DNA from: Bradyrhizobium paxllaeri
Lineage (GTDB): Bacteria; Pseudomonadota; Alphaproteobacteria; Rhizobiales; Xanthobacteraceae
Direction of reading: 5' to 3'
Length of the DNA stretch: 64,000 nucleotides
NCBI RefSeq assembly: GCF_001693515.2
Contig: NZ_CP042968.1
Coordinates: forward strand, 6,510,001-6,574,000
The notes beneath the pieces were generated by a model. It did not search any database, was not told the DNA's origin, and worked only from the letters and a program-made list of their open reading frames with translations. A program made the position numbers and the translations under genes. Shown here piece after piece: positions 37,128-44,158 of this stretch; the stretch's first letter is position 1; every line of letters begins with the position of its first letter.

Positions 37128-37332
37128 ACAAGCTGGAACCACGGAGATGGAGGCCGGAACCAACGGGGCGGTCTCCATGTTAAAGACCAGCTTTTGCCCC
37201 CGGGCGGATTTCCGCCGTTGCGGTCAAGGCCAACCCGCGCGGTGCCCTCCCCATTGACTTACATCAATGTGATTTCCGGACACCCTGTAGGAGCCTGCGG
37301 CAATTGGAGGCATCAACAACAGGAGCACAGCC
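36982..37332. other. Intergenic region: IS right end and phasin promoter
   Basis: It carries the proposed right inverted repeat of the IS (37103-37127) and a FixK/FNR-like box (37254-37267). No gene was seen. Confidence 0.55.
37254..37267 (+). promoter_or_regulatory. FixK/FNR-type box upstream of phasin-like gene
   Basis: TTGACTTACATCAA matches TTGA-N6-TCAA, the FixK/FNR box form. Its centre is 72 bases before the ATG, leaving room for activation about 41 bases upstream of a start site near 37302. Confidence 0.6.
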
Positions 37333-37812
37333 ATGGCCACGGAGTTCTTGGAAACCAAGCCTCGCGACTTTAGTCCCACGTCGGTTTCCGGGCTTACGAA
37401 AGAGGCGCGCGACGGTGTTAACGCGGCCTTGAAGTCTTTGTCGGACTGGCGCAACGAGCTTGCCGACACCAACACAAAGAACGGCAAACGTGTCCTCGAA
37501 CAGATGGCTGCGGCTGCCTCGGCACTCGGATGGCCAGAACAGGTGGTTGATGCCGCTCGCACACAGTTGCTAAGCATCGCCGAAATTCAAATCAAGACGA
37601 TGGATCAACTGATGGACGCCTGGGAGGAGCAGATCAAACTGCCCAATCCCATGTCCGCTTCACCATCGGCGATGTTGTCAAAGCTAAATTCCTTGCCGGG
37701 CCTTGGCTCAACCCAGGCACCCGCGAATCCCATCCAGGTGTGGATGCAATTCGCGGAACAGTGGCAACGAACATGGACTGACGCGATTGGTGCATGGGGC
37801 AAGCGCCATTGA
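37333..37812 (+). CDS. Phasin-like protein
   Basis: 159 aa, nearly all helical, with AGGAG upstream. The middle (GLTKEARDGVNAALKSLSDW, VLEQMAAAASALGWPEQVVDAARTQLLSIAEIQIKTMDQLMDAWEEQIK) is like the helical part of phasin-family granule proteins. Phasins coat polyhydroxybutyrate granules and steer their size. No signal peptide or membrane segment. A Pro/Ser-rich linker precedes the last helix (PIQVWMQFAEQWQRTWTDA). No PHB gene is adjacent; the family call is from general similarity. The FixK-like box suggests induction at low oxygen, when PHB is made. Confidence 0.6.
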   Translation: MATEFLETKPRDFSPTSVSGLTKEARDGVNAALKSLSDWRNELADTNTKNGKRVLEQMAAAASALGWPEQVVDAARTQLLSIAEIQIKTMDQLMDAWEEQIKLPNPMSASPSAMLSKLNSLPGLGSTQAPANPIQVWMQFAEQWQRTWTDAIGAWGKRH

Positions 37813-37820
37813 GTCAGTTT

Positions 37821-37895
37821 GTAGGATGGGTGGCGCACAGCGATCTCCGTCAACGCCCGAGCGATAGGTGTCGTCTTCGCTCCACCCGTCCTACG
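37821..37895. repeat. Dispersed inverted repeat (GTAGGATGGGTGG type)
   Basis: GTAGGATGGGTGG at the left is mirrored by CCACCCGTCCTAC at the right. It is a diverged relative of 2902-2981. It lies between the convergent phasin-like and extensin-like genes. Confidence 0.7.
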
Positions 37896-37909
37896 AATCC
37901 GACCGAACG

Positions 37910-39124
37910 CTAATGATCCTCGAACTCGTCTTCCTCGTTGACCTTGCTGCTGCGGCCCCCGAACCAGCGCGACACCGATTTTTTGAGCGAGCCCGTCGAA
38001 TAGGGATCGCGTGACGCGTAGGGGTTACGCTGGGCGCGCGCGGCGACCTGTTCGCCCGATACCGCGGCCGGCTGACAGATGGTGCGGCGGGACGCGCGGC
38101 GCATCAGGTCGACGTGGATGTGATCCTCATGGTGGGAGTTGGAGCCCGGCGCCAGCACGGTGTTGAACTGCTGGCAGGCGGTCGCCTGCACGTCGCGCAG
38201 AAACCCCTGCTCTTCCGGCATGCCGCGCCAGCCGCCCTTGACCGTGATGCGGCGGCCGTCGGCGAGCGTGAAGGCCGCGATGTCGAGCGCGTTGCCGAAC
38301 GCGTGCTCGGAAATATGCGCATGCGGATTGCCGTTCATGCCGCGGCAGGAATAGGCGGAGATCTGCTTGATCTCGACGACGCGCACGCCGAACCAGCGCA
38401 TCGACGCCGGCTGCACGGAATCGGAGAGCCAGCGGTCGAGCGCCGAGACAATCGGGCACGCCAGCGTCGCCGTCGGCTTCATCGAGACCTGCCCGAAGGC
38501 GCTGACCGGATTGCCCTGCGCGGCCGGTGATGGCGGATAGGATGGCTGCGTATACGGCGCAGACGAAGGCGCGGTGTAGCGGCCCTGCGGCGGATAGGAA
38601 GGCGCCGCATAGCCGCCGCGCGATGACGGCGCGCCTTCCGGCGGCAGATCGATGTCATCCTGCTGCGAGGCAACGCCCGGCGCGGAGAGCGAGATCGGCC
38701 CGTTCGACGGCGCAGCATAGCTCGGCTGCCGCGGTGCCGGTTCCGGATAGCTGCCCGAATAATTTCCCGAATAGTTCTGCTGGGGCGGCGCTGCCGCCGG
38801 CGCACGGTTGATCGGCCAGCGCGGCTGATTGCCGATATTGCCGGGAGGCCGCAGGCTTTCGTCGGCAAAGCCGAACGAGGTGATGTTTTCGCCGAGCGCC
38901 GCCACTTTCAGCGGGTATTCCGCACCGCACACGCCGGGACCGGAAATCGGGTCGATCCGGACGACTTCCGCGCTCTCCTTGACCGCGCCGGACTTCAGAC
39001 AAGCGACTTCAGCCTCGGTACGCCACGGTTCGCGCTCGGCGGACTGAAAAAATCCGCGGCCACAACCCGCTAGCGAGACGAGGACGAAGGAGCCGACGAG
39101 ATACAAACGAACTCCGCGCGTCAT
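37910..39124 (-). CDS. Extensin-like C-terminal domain lipoprotein
   Basis: 404 aa from the ATG at 39124 (a TTG further upstream is in frame). LYLVGSFVLVSLAGC is a lipoprotein signal with a lipobox LAGC. A middle region of about 120 residues is Pro/Ser/Tyr/Gln-rich and probably disordered. The C-terminal domain (about 215-355) is extensin-like C: CPIVSALDRWLSDSVQPA, SCRGMNGNPHAHISEHAFGNALDIAAF, HHEDHIHVDL. The His/Asp pattern in SEHAFGNALD and HEDHIHVD is like metal-dependent D,D/L,D-peptidases of the LAS fold, so a wall-acting enzyme is possible. Located at the outer or inner membrane lipid face. Confidence 0.87.
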   Translation of the reverse strand: MTRGVRLYLVGSFVLVSLAGCGRGFFQSAEREPWRTEAEVACLKSGAVKESAEVVRIDPISGPGVCGAEYPLKVAALGENITSFGFADESLRPPGNIGNQPRWPINRAPAAAPPQQNYSGNYSGSYPEPAPRQPSYAAPSNGPISLSAPGVASQQDDIDLPPEGAPSSRGGYAAPSYPPQGRYTAPSSAPYTQPSYPPSPAAQGNPVSAFGQVSMKPTATLACPIVSALDRWLSDSVQPASMRWFGVRVVEIKQISAYSCRGMNGNPHAHISEHAFGNALDIAAFTLADGRRITVKGGWRGMPEEQGFLRDVQATACQQFNTVLAPGSNSHHEDHIHVDLMRRASRRTICQPAAVSGEQVAARAQRNPYASRDPYSTGSLKKSVSRWFGGRSSKVNEEDEFEDH

Positions 39125-39318
39125 CGCGCGCACGTTCAACTAATTTATTTAAAGACTCTTCAACATGTTGTTTTTACGAATTTTTTACCATGTTTACCGG
39201 GGCGCTCGGCTGTGGAGAGCCATGGATGGACAGCAGCACTGACTTTTTTAGGCCGGGAACGCTTTGCTAACCTTAGGTGTTATGTGCGGGCACGACGTGA
39301 ACCCAGGGAGCTTTCCCA

Positions 39319-39414
39319 ATGGATTTCGTAAGTCCTCTCGTTAGCAGACTTGGCGTTGTAACAGCGTATGTCGCATTCGCCTTCGTCGCCGCGATTGTGC
39401 TTGGCGTGTTCTAG
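39319..39414 (+). CDS. Very small membrane protein, 31 aa
   Basis: The frame encodes MDFVSPLVSRLGVVTAYV then an Ala/Phe/Val-rich helix ending VLGVF. One membrane helix, short charged N-terminus. GGGAG sits before the ATG. A strong intrinsic terminator follows 30 bases after the stop, giving a compact self-contained unit. I have the impression such a peptide recurs across Bradyrhizobium, but no search was done. Function unknown. Confidence 0.6.
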   Translation: MDFVSPLVSRLGVVTAYVAFAFVAAIVLGVF

Positions 39415-39443
39415 AAACTACCCGTCCAGACAAATGGACCCGA

Positions 39444-39474
39444 ACGCCCGGTGACGCTGTCACCGGGCGTTTTC
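39444..39474 (+). terminator. Intrinsic terminator after the 31-aa gene
   Basis: Perfect 11-bp stem ACGCCCGGTGA/TCACCGGGCGT with a 5-base loop, followed by TTTT. Confidence 0.85.
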
Positions 39475-39540
39475 GTTCACACCGCTTTTCGAGGGAAGCA
39501 GGCCCTCGGACTTGATCCGATGGGTGGCGCGCGAAGAACC

Positions 39541-40374
39541 TTATGAACGCGGCTTGGCGGACACCAACACCAGACTATCGGCGCGGCGCATGACGCGGCT
39601 CCAATTGTTGCCGGTGCAGTAGAAGCGGAGCAGCGCGCAGGCTTCGACGCGAAGCGTGTTGGTCCCCTTCATCGACATCGTGCCGTAGTAGGTCTCGCGG
39701 CTGTCCTGGCTGTAGACGCTGCCGGTCCATTGCCGCTCGGTCTTCGGTTTCATGTTGACCAGGATCGCCTCGCCTTTCTCGGACGATGCACTGAGCACAT
39801 AGCCACACAGCGCATTGCCGCATTTTGCGATCCGCACCGTTCCCTTGCTTTCGGTCTGCCAGTCGCCGATCGGCGAATCCGATGGCTCCTCCTCCGGCTG
39901 ATGCGTGATGCGTTCAACTTGCGGGGCCGGCTGCGCGGCCTCGACCGGCTTCGCAGCCGGCGGAAGCGGCGGCAGGGGAATCGAAGTCTGTTCAACTGGC
40001 GGTGGAGATGGCGGCGCTTCAACGACCTCAGCCGTCGATGCCGCCGTGGTGTAGACGGCCGGCGGTGGTGCCGTGACGATGGTCTTGGCCGGCGGCGTGA
40101 TCGGTGGCGGCGCAGGTGGCAAAACCGTCTGCGGTACAGGCGGCAGCGGCTTGGCCGGCACCACGCCCACATCGCGATCGTCGCCATAGCGGTCGCGCCT
40201 GTGACGCCAGTTGCGGCTTCGGGAAATCGAGGTCGAGGCGCACGACGCCGAGCGGCAATGCCTGGAGGATTCGATGTACACCCGGTGACCGCCGATGCTG
40301 AATGAAATCGACCGGCCGGCATGGGCCGAAGAACTGAGCAGCATCAGCACGGCGAGAAAACAAAACCATTTCAT
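39541..40374 (-). CDS. Secreted DUF2147 protein with Pro-rich linker
   Basis: 277 aa. Signal peptide at 1-19 (MKWFCFLAVLMLLSSSAHAG). A short N-terminal module (ISFSIGGHRVYIESSRHC) is followed by a Pro/Ala-rich linker of about 100 residues. The DUF2147 domain covers the last 105 residues: PIGDWQTESKGTVRIAKCGNALCGYV, ILVNMKPK, WTGSVYSQDSRETYYGTMSMKGTNTLRVEACAL. DUF2147 is a lipocalin-like beta-barrel domain of exported proteins. It is divergent from a paralogue at 40566-41291 with two CRP-like sites between. Function unknown; location periplasm. Confidence 0.85.
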   Translation of the reverse strand: MKWFCFLAVLMLLSSSAHAGRSISFSIGGHRVYIESSRHCRSASCASTSISRSRNWRHRRDRYGDDRDVGVVPAKPLPPVPQTVLPPAPPPITPPAKTIVTAPPPAVYTTAASTAEVVEAPPSPPPVEQTSIPLPPLPPAAKPVEAAQPAPQVERITHQPEEEPSDSPIGDWQTESKGTVRIAKCGNALCGYVLSASSEKGEAILVNMKPKTERQWTGSVYSQDSRETYYGTMSMKGTNTLRVEACALLRFYCTGNNWSRVMRRADSLVLVSAKPRS

Positions 40375-40429
40375 CGAAGCCTCCCGCAGGTGATCGCGGA
40401 AAACTAGCCGCGGGGAACTTCAACGGGAT

Positions 40430-40443
40430 GTGATTTGAATCAC
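40430..40443. promoter_or_regulatory. CRP-like site 1 between divergent DUF2147 genes
   Basis: GTGATTTGAATCAC, within TGTGA-N6-TCACC, is a symmetric CRP/FNR-family-type site. Its centre is 44 bp from that of the second site. Confidence 0.6.
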
Positions 40444-40473
40444 CGAGCCGGCCCTGCCGCTTTCTGATGTCAC

Positions 40474-40487
40474 GTGATGTGCATCAC
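40474..40487. promoter_or_regulatory. CRP-like site 2 between divergent DUF2147 genes
   Basis: GTGATGTGCATCAC, within CGTGA-N6-TCACA, has the same core as site 1 (GTGATNTGNATCAC). It lies about 85 bases upstream of the rightward gene's start. Confidence 0.65.
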
Positions 40488-40565
40488 AGAACATCTCCTC
40501 GCCCCCGCGTAGGGTCTGCGCACGTTCAACGCAAAACGCTCACAAGGCCGCTCAGGGAGGCCCTC

Positions 40566-41291
40566 ATGAAGAAGCTCTATATCCTCACCGCATTGTTGAT
40601 GGCCACCACCTCGGCACAGGCCGGCGGAATCACCCTGCAGATCAACGGCGAGCGCGTTCGTGTCGAAGCGCCGCGCAACTGCAACGGCCTTTCCTGCATC
40701 AAGATCACCTCGCCCGGCTACACCGGCACGCTCGGCAATATCGACCTCAAGGGCATGGGCTCGAAGCGCAAGGACGACGATGACGTCGTCGCGACCGCGC
40801 CGGCAAAGCCGGCAGCTCCGGCCCCGGTCCAGGCGACTGCGCCGCAGCCCGCGGCCCCCGTTGCTGCGCCGGCGCCGGCGCAAACGACCGTCGCGGCCGC
40901 ACCACCGACGCGGACCGAAGTCGTACCACCCGCTCCGCCTCCGCCCGCCGCACCGGTCGCTGCCGCACCCGCGCCGCAGCCAGCTCCCGTTGCCGCTGCG
41001 TCCGATCCGAACTCGCCGCTCGGCGTCTGGTCGACGGAAGAGAACAAGGGCAACGTGCGCATCGAAGAATGCGGCGCCAATCTGTGCGGCTATTCCGTCA
41101 ACACCGGCGAGCGGATCCTGATCAACATGAAGCCGCAGGGCGGCAAGTGGGCCGGCCGGATTCACGATCCCAACAGCGGACGCAACTACGACTCGACGAT
41201 CGCGCTGAAGGGCACCAATACGCTCAAGGTTCAGGGCTGCGCCTTCGGCGGCATGTTCTGCGGCGGCCAGACCTGGAAGCGCGTGAGCTGA
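40566..41291 (+). CDS. Secreted DUF2147 protein, paralogue of the divergent gene
   Basis: 241 aa from MKKLYILTALLMATTSAQAG, a clean signal peptide; AGGGAGG lies upstream. The mature N-terminus (GGITLQINGERVRVEAPRNCNGLSCIKI) corresponds to the module of the divergent protein. A Pro/Ala-rich linker of about 85 residues follows, then DUF2147 (PLGVWSTEENKGNVRIEECGANLCGYS, ILINMKPQGGKWAGRIHDPNSGRNYDSTIALKGTNTLKVQGCAFGGMFCG). The two paralogues share domain order, so they arose by duplication. A strong terminator follows. Confidence 0.87.
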   Translation: MKKLYILTALLMATTSAQAGGITLQINGERVRVEAPRNCNGLSCIKITSPGYTGTLGNIDLKGMGSKRKDDDDVVATAPAKPAAPAPVQATAPQPAAPVAAPAPAQTTVAAAPPTRTEVVPPAPPPPAAPVAAAPAPQPAPVAAASDPNSPLGVWSTEENKGNVRIEECGANLCGYSVNTGERILINMKPQGGKWAGRIHDPNSGRNYDSTIALKGTNTLKVQGCAFGGMFCGGQTWKRVS

Positions 41292-41304
41292 CGATTTCTT
41301 CCCA

Positions 41305-41358
41305 AGACTTCTTCTCGCTAAGACTTCTTCTCCCTGAGACTCCTTCTCCCTGAGACTT
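41305..41358 (+). repeat. Tandem 16-bp repeat, three copies plus a partial
   Basis: Units AGACTTCTTCTCGCTA, AGACTTCTTCTCCCTG and AGACTCCTTCTCCCTG, then AGACTTGG. They are in the 3' untranslated region of the DUF2147 gene, directly before its terminator. Confidence 0.9.
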
Positions 41359-41359
41359 G

Positions 41360-41391
41360 GACCCCGTGAGATTTCACGGGGTCTCTTTTTT
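41360..41391 (+). terminator. Intrinsic terminator of the DUF2147 gene
   Basis: GACCCCGTGA and TCACGGGGTC form a perfect 10-bp stem with a 4-base loop, followed by TCTTTTTT. Confidence 0.92.
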
Positions 41392-41590
41392 GCGCTGTCG
41401 CGGATAGTTGAGCGTTCGTTAAGACCTTGCACGACGAAGCAAATCTCCTCCGCGACGAAACACTTTTTCCCTTGCGACGAAAAAATCCCGAAACCGGGGC
41501 CGCGTAGTTGTCCTCGCCAACGAGGCGCCACTTCGGCGCGCAACTCGGTAGCGCGATCCGCGCTGGCACCATCCACAAGGGGGACATTCG
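41392..41590. other. Upstream region of the Cys-containing secreted protein gene
   Basis: No gene. It contains two CGACGAAA-type direct repeats (about 41451 and 41476) and must hold the promoter for 41591-41914. Confidence 0.4.
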
Positions 41591-41914
41591 ATGGCTTTCA
41601 CCGGTTCGACCATGCGCAATTGCACGATGCTGATCGCAACAACGCTTGCGCTTGGCCTGCTGACCACGACCGCCCACGCCTACACGCAAGAGCAGGAGCA
41701 AATGTGCACCGGCGATGCGATGCGGTTGTGCTCGTCGGAAATCCCCGATGTCGAGCGCGTCACCGCCTGCATGGTGCAGAAGCGTGCGCAGCTCAGCAAC
41801 GGCTGCAAGGCTGTCTTCCGTTACGTGCCGCCGGCCACCGCGACGCCCGTGAACTGCGCGCCGACGGCGAAGCCCTCCAAGCCGCTGAACCTGACTCCGG
41901 TCAAGCGCGGCTGA
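41591..41914 (+). CDS. Small secreted protein with a cysteine-rich repeat motif
   Basis: 107 aa. AAGGGGGAC precedes the ATG. The signal peptide ends near residue 30 (CTMLIATTLALGLLTTTAHAYT). The mature protein has four Cys in the pattern MCTGDAMRLCSSEIPDVERVTACMVQKRAQLSNGCKAVF, a spacing (Cx6-7C...Cx11-12C) like the Cys-rich GLG1-type repeat in rhizobial exported proteins. Two disulfides are likely in the periplasm. The tail is Pro/Lys-rich. No function assigned. Confidence 0.78.
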   Translation: MAFTGSTMRNCTMLIATTLALGLLTTTAHAYTQEQEQMCTGDAMRLCSSEIPDVERVTACMVQKRAQLSNGCKAVFRYVPPATATPVNCAPTAKPSKPLNLTPVKRG

Positions 41915-41937
41915 GCCATTTTCCTACATAATGCCAC

Positions 41938-41970
41938 AGCGCCACGCCCGGACACCCCGGGTGTGGCGCT
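41938..41970 (+). terminator. Probable terminator hairpin after the Cys-rich gene
   Basis: AGCGCCAC and GTGGCGCT close a stem that includes the inner CCGG/CCGG pairing. The T-run is weak (GATCGTTTG), so strength is uncertain. Confidence 0.6.
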
Positions 41971-42079
41971 GATCGTTTGTGGCCGACAACAAGCGGCCAT
42001 GTTCATCCCGCATTCAGCCTGGCCGCGCTGAAATCGCGCTCCCGCCGCCTGCCTTCTCCCCGCCCACGGAAATATCCCG

Positions 42080-43567
42080 ATGCCGCGCCATCTATGCTTC
42101 GCGCTTGTGCTGCTGGCCGGCAGCACGATGATCGGCGCGACGGACGTTTTCGCGACGACTTCCGAGCCGATGCAGCTGGCGCAGGCGCAGACCGATCCTT
42201 CGCAGTCCGCCACGCCGGCGACACCGGCGCCCGATGCGTCCGCGCCGGCCGCGGACGCGCAGGCGCCGGAGGAGCCGATCGGCAACGTCGCCACCGTGAC
42301 CGGCAGCGCCAGCGTGATCCGCAACGACACCACCACGCCGCTCAAGGTCAAGGACGACATCTACCTCAACGATATCGTGCAGACCGGCGCCAATGCGGCG
42401 CTTGGCATCACCTTCATCGACAACACCACCTTCAATCTCAGGGCCAACACCAAGATCACCATCGACAATTACGTCTATGAGGACGGCGGCAAGAGCAACG
42501 CCGCGATCTTCGACGTCGCCAAGGGCACCGCGGCCTTCGTCGCCGCGTCGGTGGCAAAAACCGGCGACATGAAGATCACGACGCCGACCGCCACCCTCGG
42601 CATTCGCGGCACCACCGGCCTTGTCGAGGTGCCGGAAGGCGCCGCCGCCAACAGTCCGAACAATGTCGCGGTCAAGCTTTATCCCGACGCCGACGGGCGG
42701 GTCGGCCGGATCGAGGTCAATGACCGCGCCGGCTCGCGGCTCGGCTTTCTGACGCAGGGCGCCAGCGGCTTCACCATCCGCCCCGGCGCCGGCGGCGCGC
42801 GCTTCGCGGCGGTGCCGCTGGTGATTCCGCAAGCAGCTGTCCTGCGCGACCAGGGCTTTGTGCGTCAGCTTCATTCGACGCAAAATCTCGGCCGGCAGGT
42901 CGTGTTCCAGCAGCGCGAATTCCGCCGCGCCAATCCCGGCTTCCTCAATCCGAACCGCCCGATCCGGCAGTTGCAACCCGGCCAGCAGCGACAGAACGGT
43001 CTGCCTGGACAGGTCAGGCCCGGGCAGCAGCAGCCCGGTCAGTTGAACCGGCCGGGGCAGCAACAACCCGGTCAGCGGCAGAACGGCCTGCCCGGACAAC
43101 CCGGTCAGCCGCCGCTGCCGGCGGTGCCGAACCGCCAGGGTCAGAACCCGGGGCAGCAGCAGGGACAGCAGCCGCCCGGCCAACTCAATCGCCCCGGTCA
43201 GCCGCAACAACCGGGGCAACTGAACCGGCCCGGTCAGCAGCAACAGCCGGGCGTGCCGAGCCGTCAGGGACAGCAGCAACCGGGCTCGCCGAGACAGCCC
43301 TCCCTGCCGCCACGCGCGGGCCAGCAACAGCCGGCTTCGCCCAATCAACCCGGCGTGCCGCCACGCGTCGGACAGCCGCAACAACCCTATGCGCAGCCCG
43401 GCGTACTGCAGGGACGGCCGCTGCCGAACCGTTTCGGCGCTCCCGGTCTGCAGCGGCCGCCCGGCGTGCAAGCCCCGCCCGCCCTGCAGCGGCCGGGATT
43501 GCCTGCAGCGCCGCGGCGCCCTGCACCCGCGCAGCAACGCGGCAAGCCGCCGAAGGAATTGCGCTAG
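42080..43567 (+). CDS. FecR-domain protein with Pro/Gln-rich repetitive tail
   Basis: 495 aa. Signal peptide at about 1-25 (FALVLLAGSTMIGATDVFA). A FecR domain lies at about 75-185: VTGSASVIRNDTTTPLKVKDDIYLNDIVQTGANAALGITFIDNTTFNLRANTKITID and the GTAAFVAASVAKTGDMKITTPTATLGIRGTTG segment. Unlike iron-signalling FecR, there is no membrane helix before it and no sigma factor partner. From about 290 on the chain is built of PGQQQPGQLNRPG-like units (Pro, Gln, Gly, Arg, Asn), likely disordered and perhaps wall- or polymer-binding. Location periplasm or surface. Confidence 0.85.
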   Translation: MPRHLCFALVLLAGSTMIGATDVFATTSEPMQLAQAQTDPSQSATPATPAPDASAPAADAQAPEEPIGNVATVTGSASVIRNDTTTPLKVKDDIYLNDIVQTGANAALGITFIDNTTFNLRANTKITIDNYVYEDGGKSNAAIFDVAKGTAAFVAASVAKTGDMKITTPTATLGIRGTTGLVEVPEGAAANSPNNVAVKLYPDADGRVGRIEVNDRAGSRLGFLTQGASGFTIRPGAGGARFAAVPLVIPQAAVLRDQGFVRQLHSTQNLGRQVVFQQREFRRANPGFLNPNRPIRQLQPGQQRQNGLPGQVRPGQQQPGQLNRPGQQQPGQRQNGLPGQPGQPPLPAVPNRQGQNPGQQQGQQPPGQLNRPGQPQQPGQLNRPGQQQQPGVPSRQGQQQPGSPRQPSLPPRAGQQQPASPNQPGVPPRVGQPQQPYAQPGVLQGRPLPNRFGAPGLQRPPGVQAPPALQRPGLPAAPRRPAPAQQRGKPPKELR

Positions 43568-43596
43568 AAGTTTCTCAGCGCTGCCCGGGACACGGA

Positions 43597-44109
43597 TTAG
43601 CGAAATAGTCGAAGCAGGTTTCGAAGAAAGCCAACGGGCGCGGCTTTCTCTCGCACGATGGGCTGTACCGCCATCGGCAACGCCGCGCCTGCCACGCCGT
43701 TCGCCGCCGCCAGCGCGATCGGCCCCACCTGTTCCAGAAACGCGCGCTCATAGCCGCGCGACAGCCGTTTAATGGCTTCTTCCAGCGACAGCCAGTCCAC
43801 CGCCTTCACGTCGCGCATCAATTGGCGCGCCGGCGTCTCGCCCGCGGCCATGCGCCAGTAATGCACCACCTTGGCGCCGCCCCGGGACTCGTAGGCCAGC
43901 GTCCCCAGAAATTCGTGCACGGCAACGTCGTACCCGGTTTCTTCCATCACCTCGCGTTCGGCGGCGGCGCGCGGCGTCTCGCCGTCGTCGAGCTTGCCTT
44001 TCGGCAGGACCCATTCATTGCGCTTGCGCAGGCGCACCACCGCGACCAGCGGCGGCTCCGCCTGCCGCAGCACAATGCCTCCCGCCGCCAGAACAGGCGT
44101 TCGCGCCAT
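43597..44109 (-). CDS. Nudix hydrolase
   Basis: 170 aa from MARTPVLAAGGIVL. The Nudix box is perfect at 38-60: GKLDDGETPRAAAEREVMEETGY (GX5EX7REUXEEXGU pattern). It hydrolyses nucleoside diphosphate-linked compounds with Mg2+. SRGGAKVVHYWRMAAG and AVDWLSLEEAIKRLS resemble the diadenosine- or diphosphoinositol-polyphosphate-type Nudix proteins. It sits 49 bp downstream of the decarboxylase gene on the same strand. Confidence 0.9.
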   Translation of the reverse strand: MARTPVLAAGGIVLRQAEPPLVAVVRLRKRNEWVLPKGKLDDGETPRAAAEREVMEETGYDVAVHEFLGTLAYESRGGAKVVHYWRMAAGETPARQLMRDVKAVDWLSLEEAIKRLSRGYERAFLEQVGPIALAAANGVAGAALPMAVQPIVREKAAPVGFLRNLLRLFR

Positions 44110-44158
44110 CTTTCTTCCCGCATCGGATTTCAGATCTTGCGACCATATAGAGATGCGA

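Noticed and set aside
37224..37577. 117-codon frame antisense to the phasin-like gene
   Set aside because: Opposes a frame with good RBS, typical helix pattern and upstream regulatory box.
41305..41358. CRISPR array
   Set aside because: The repeats are contiguous without spacers. No cas genes occur in the window.
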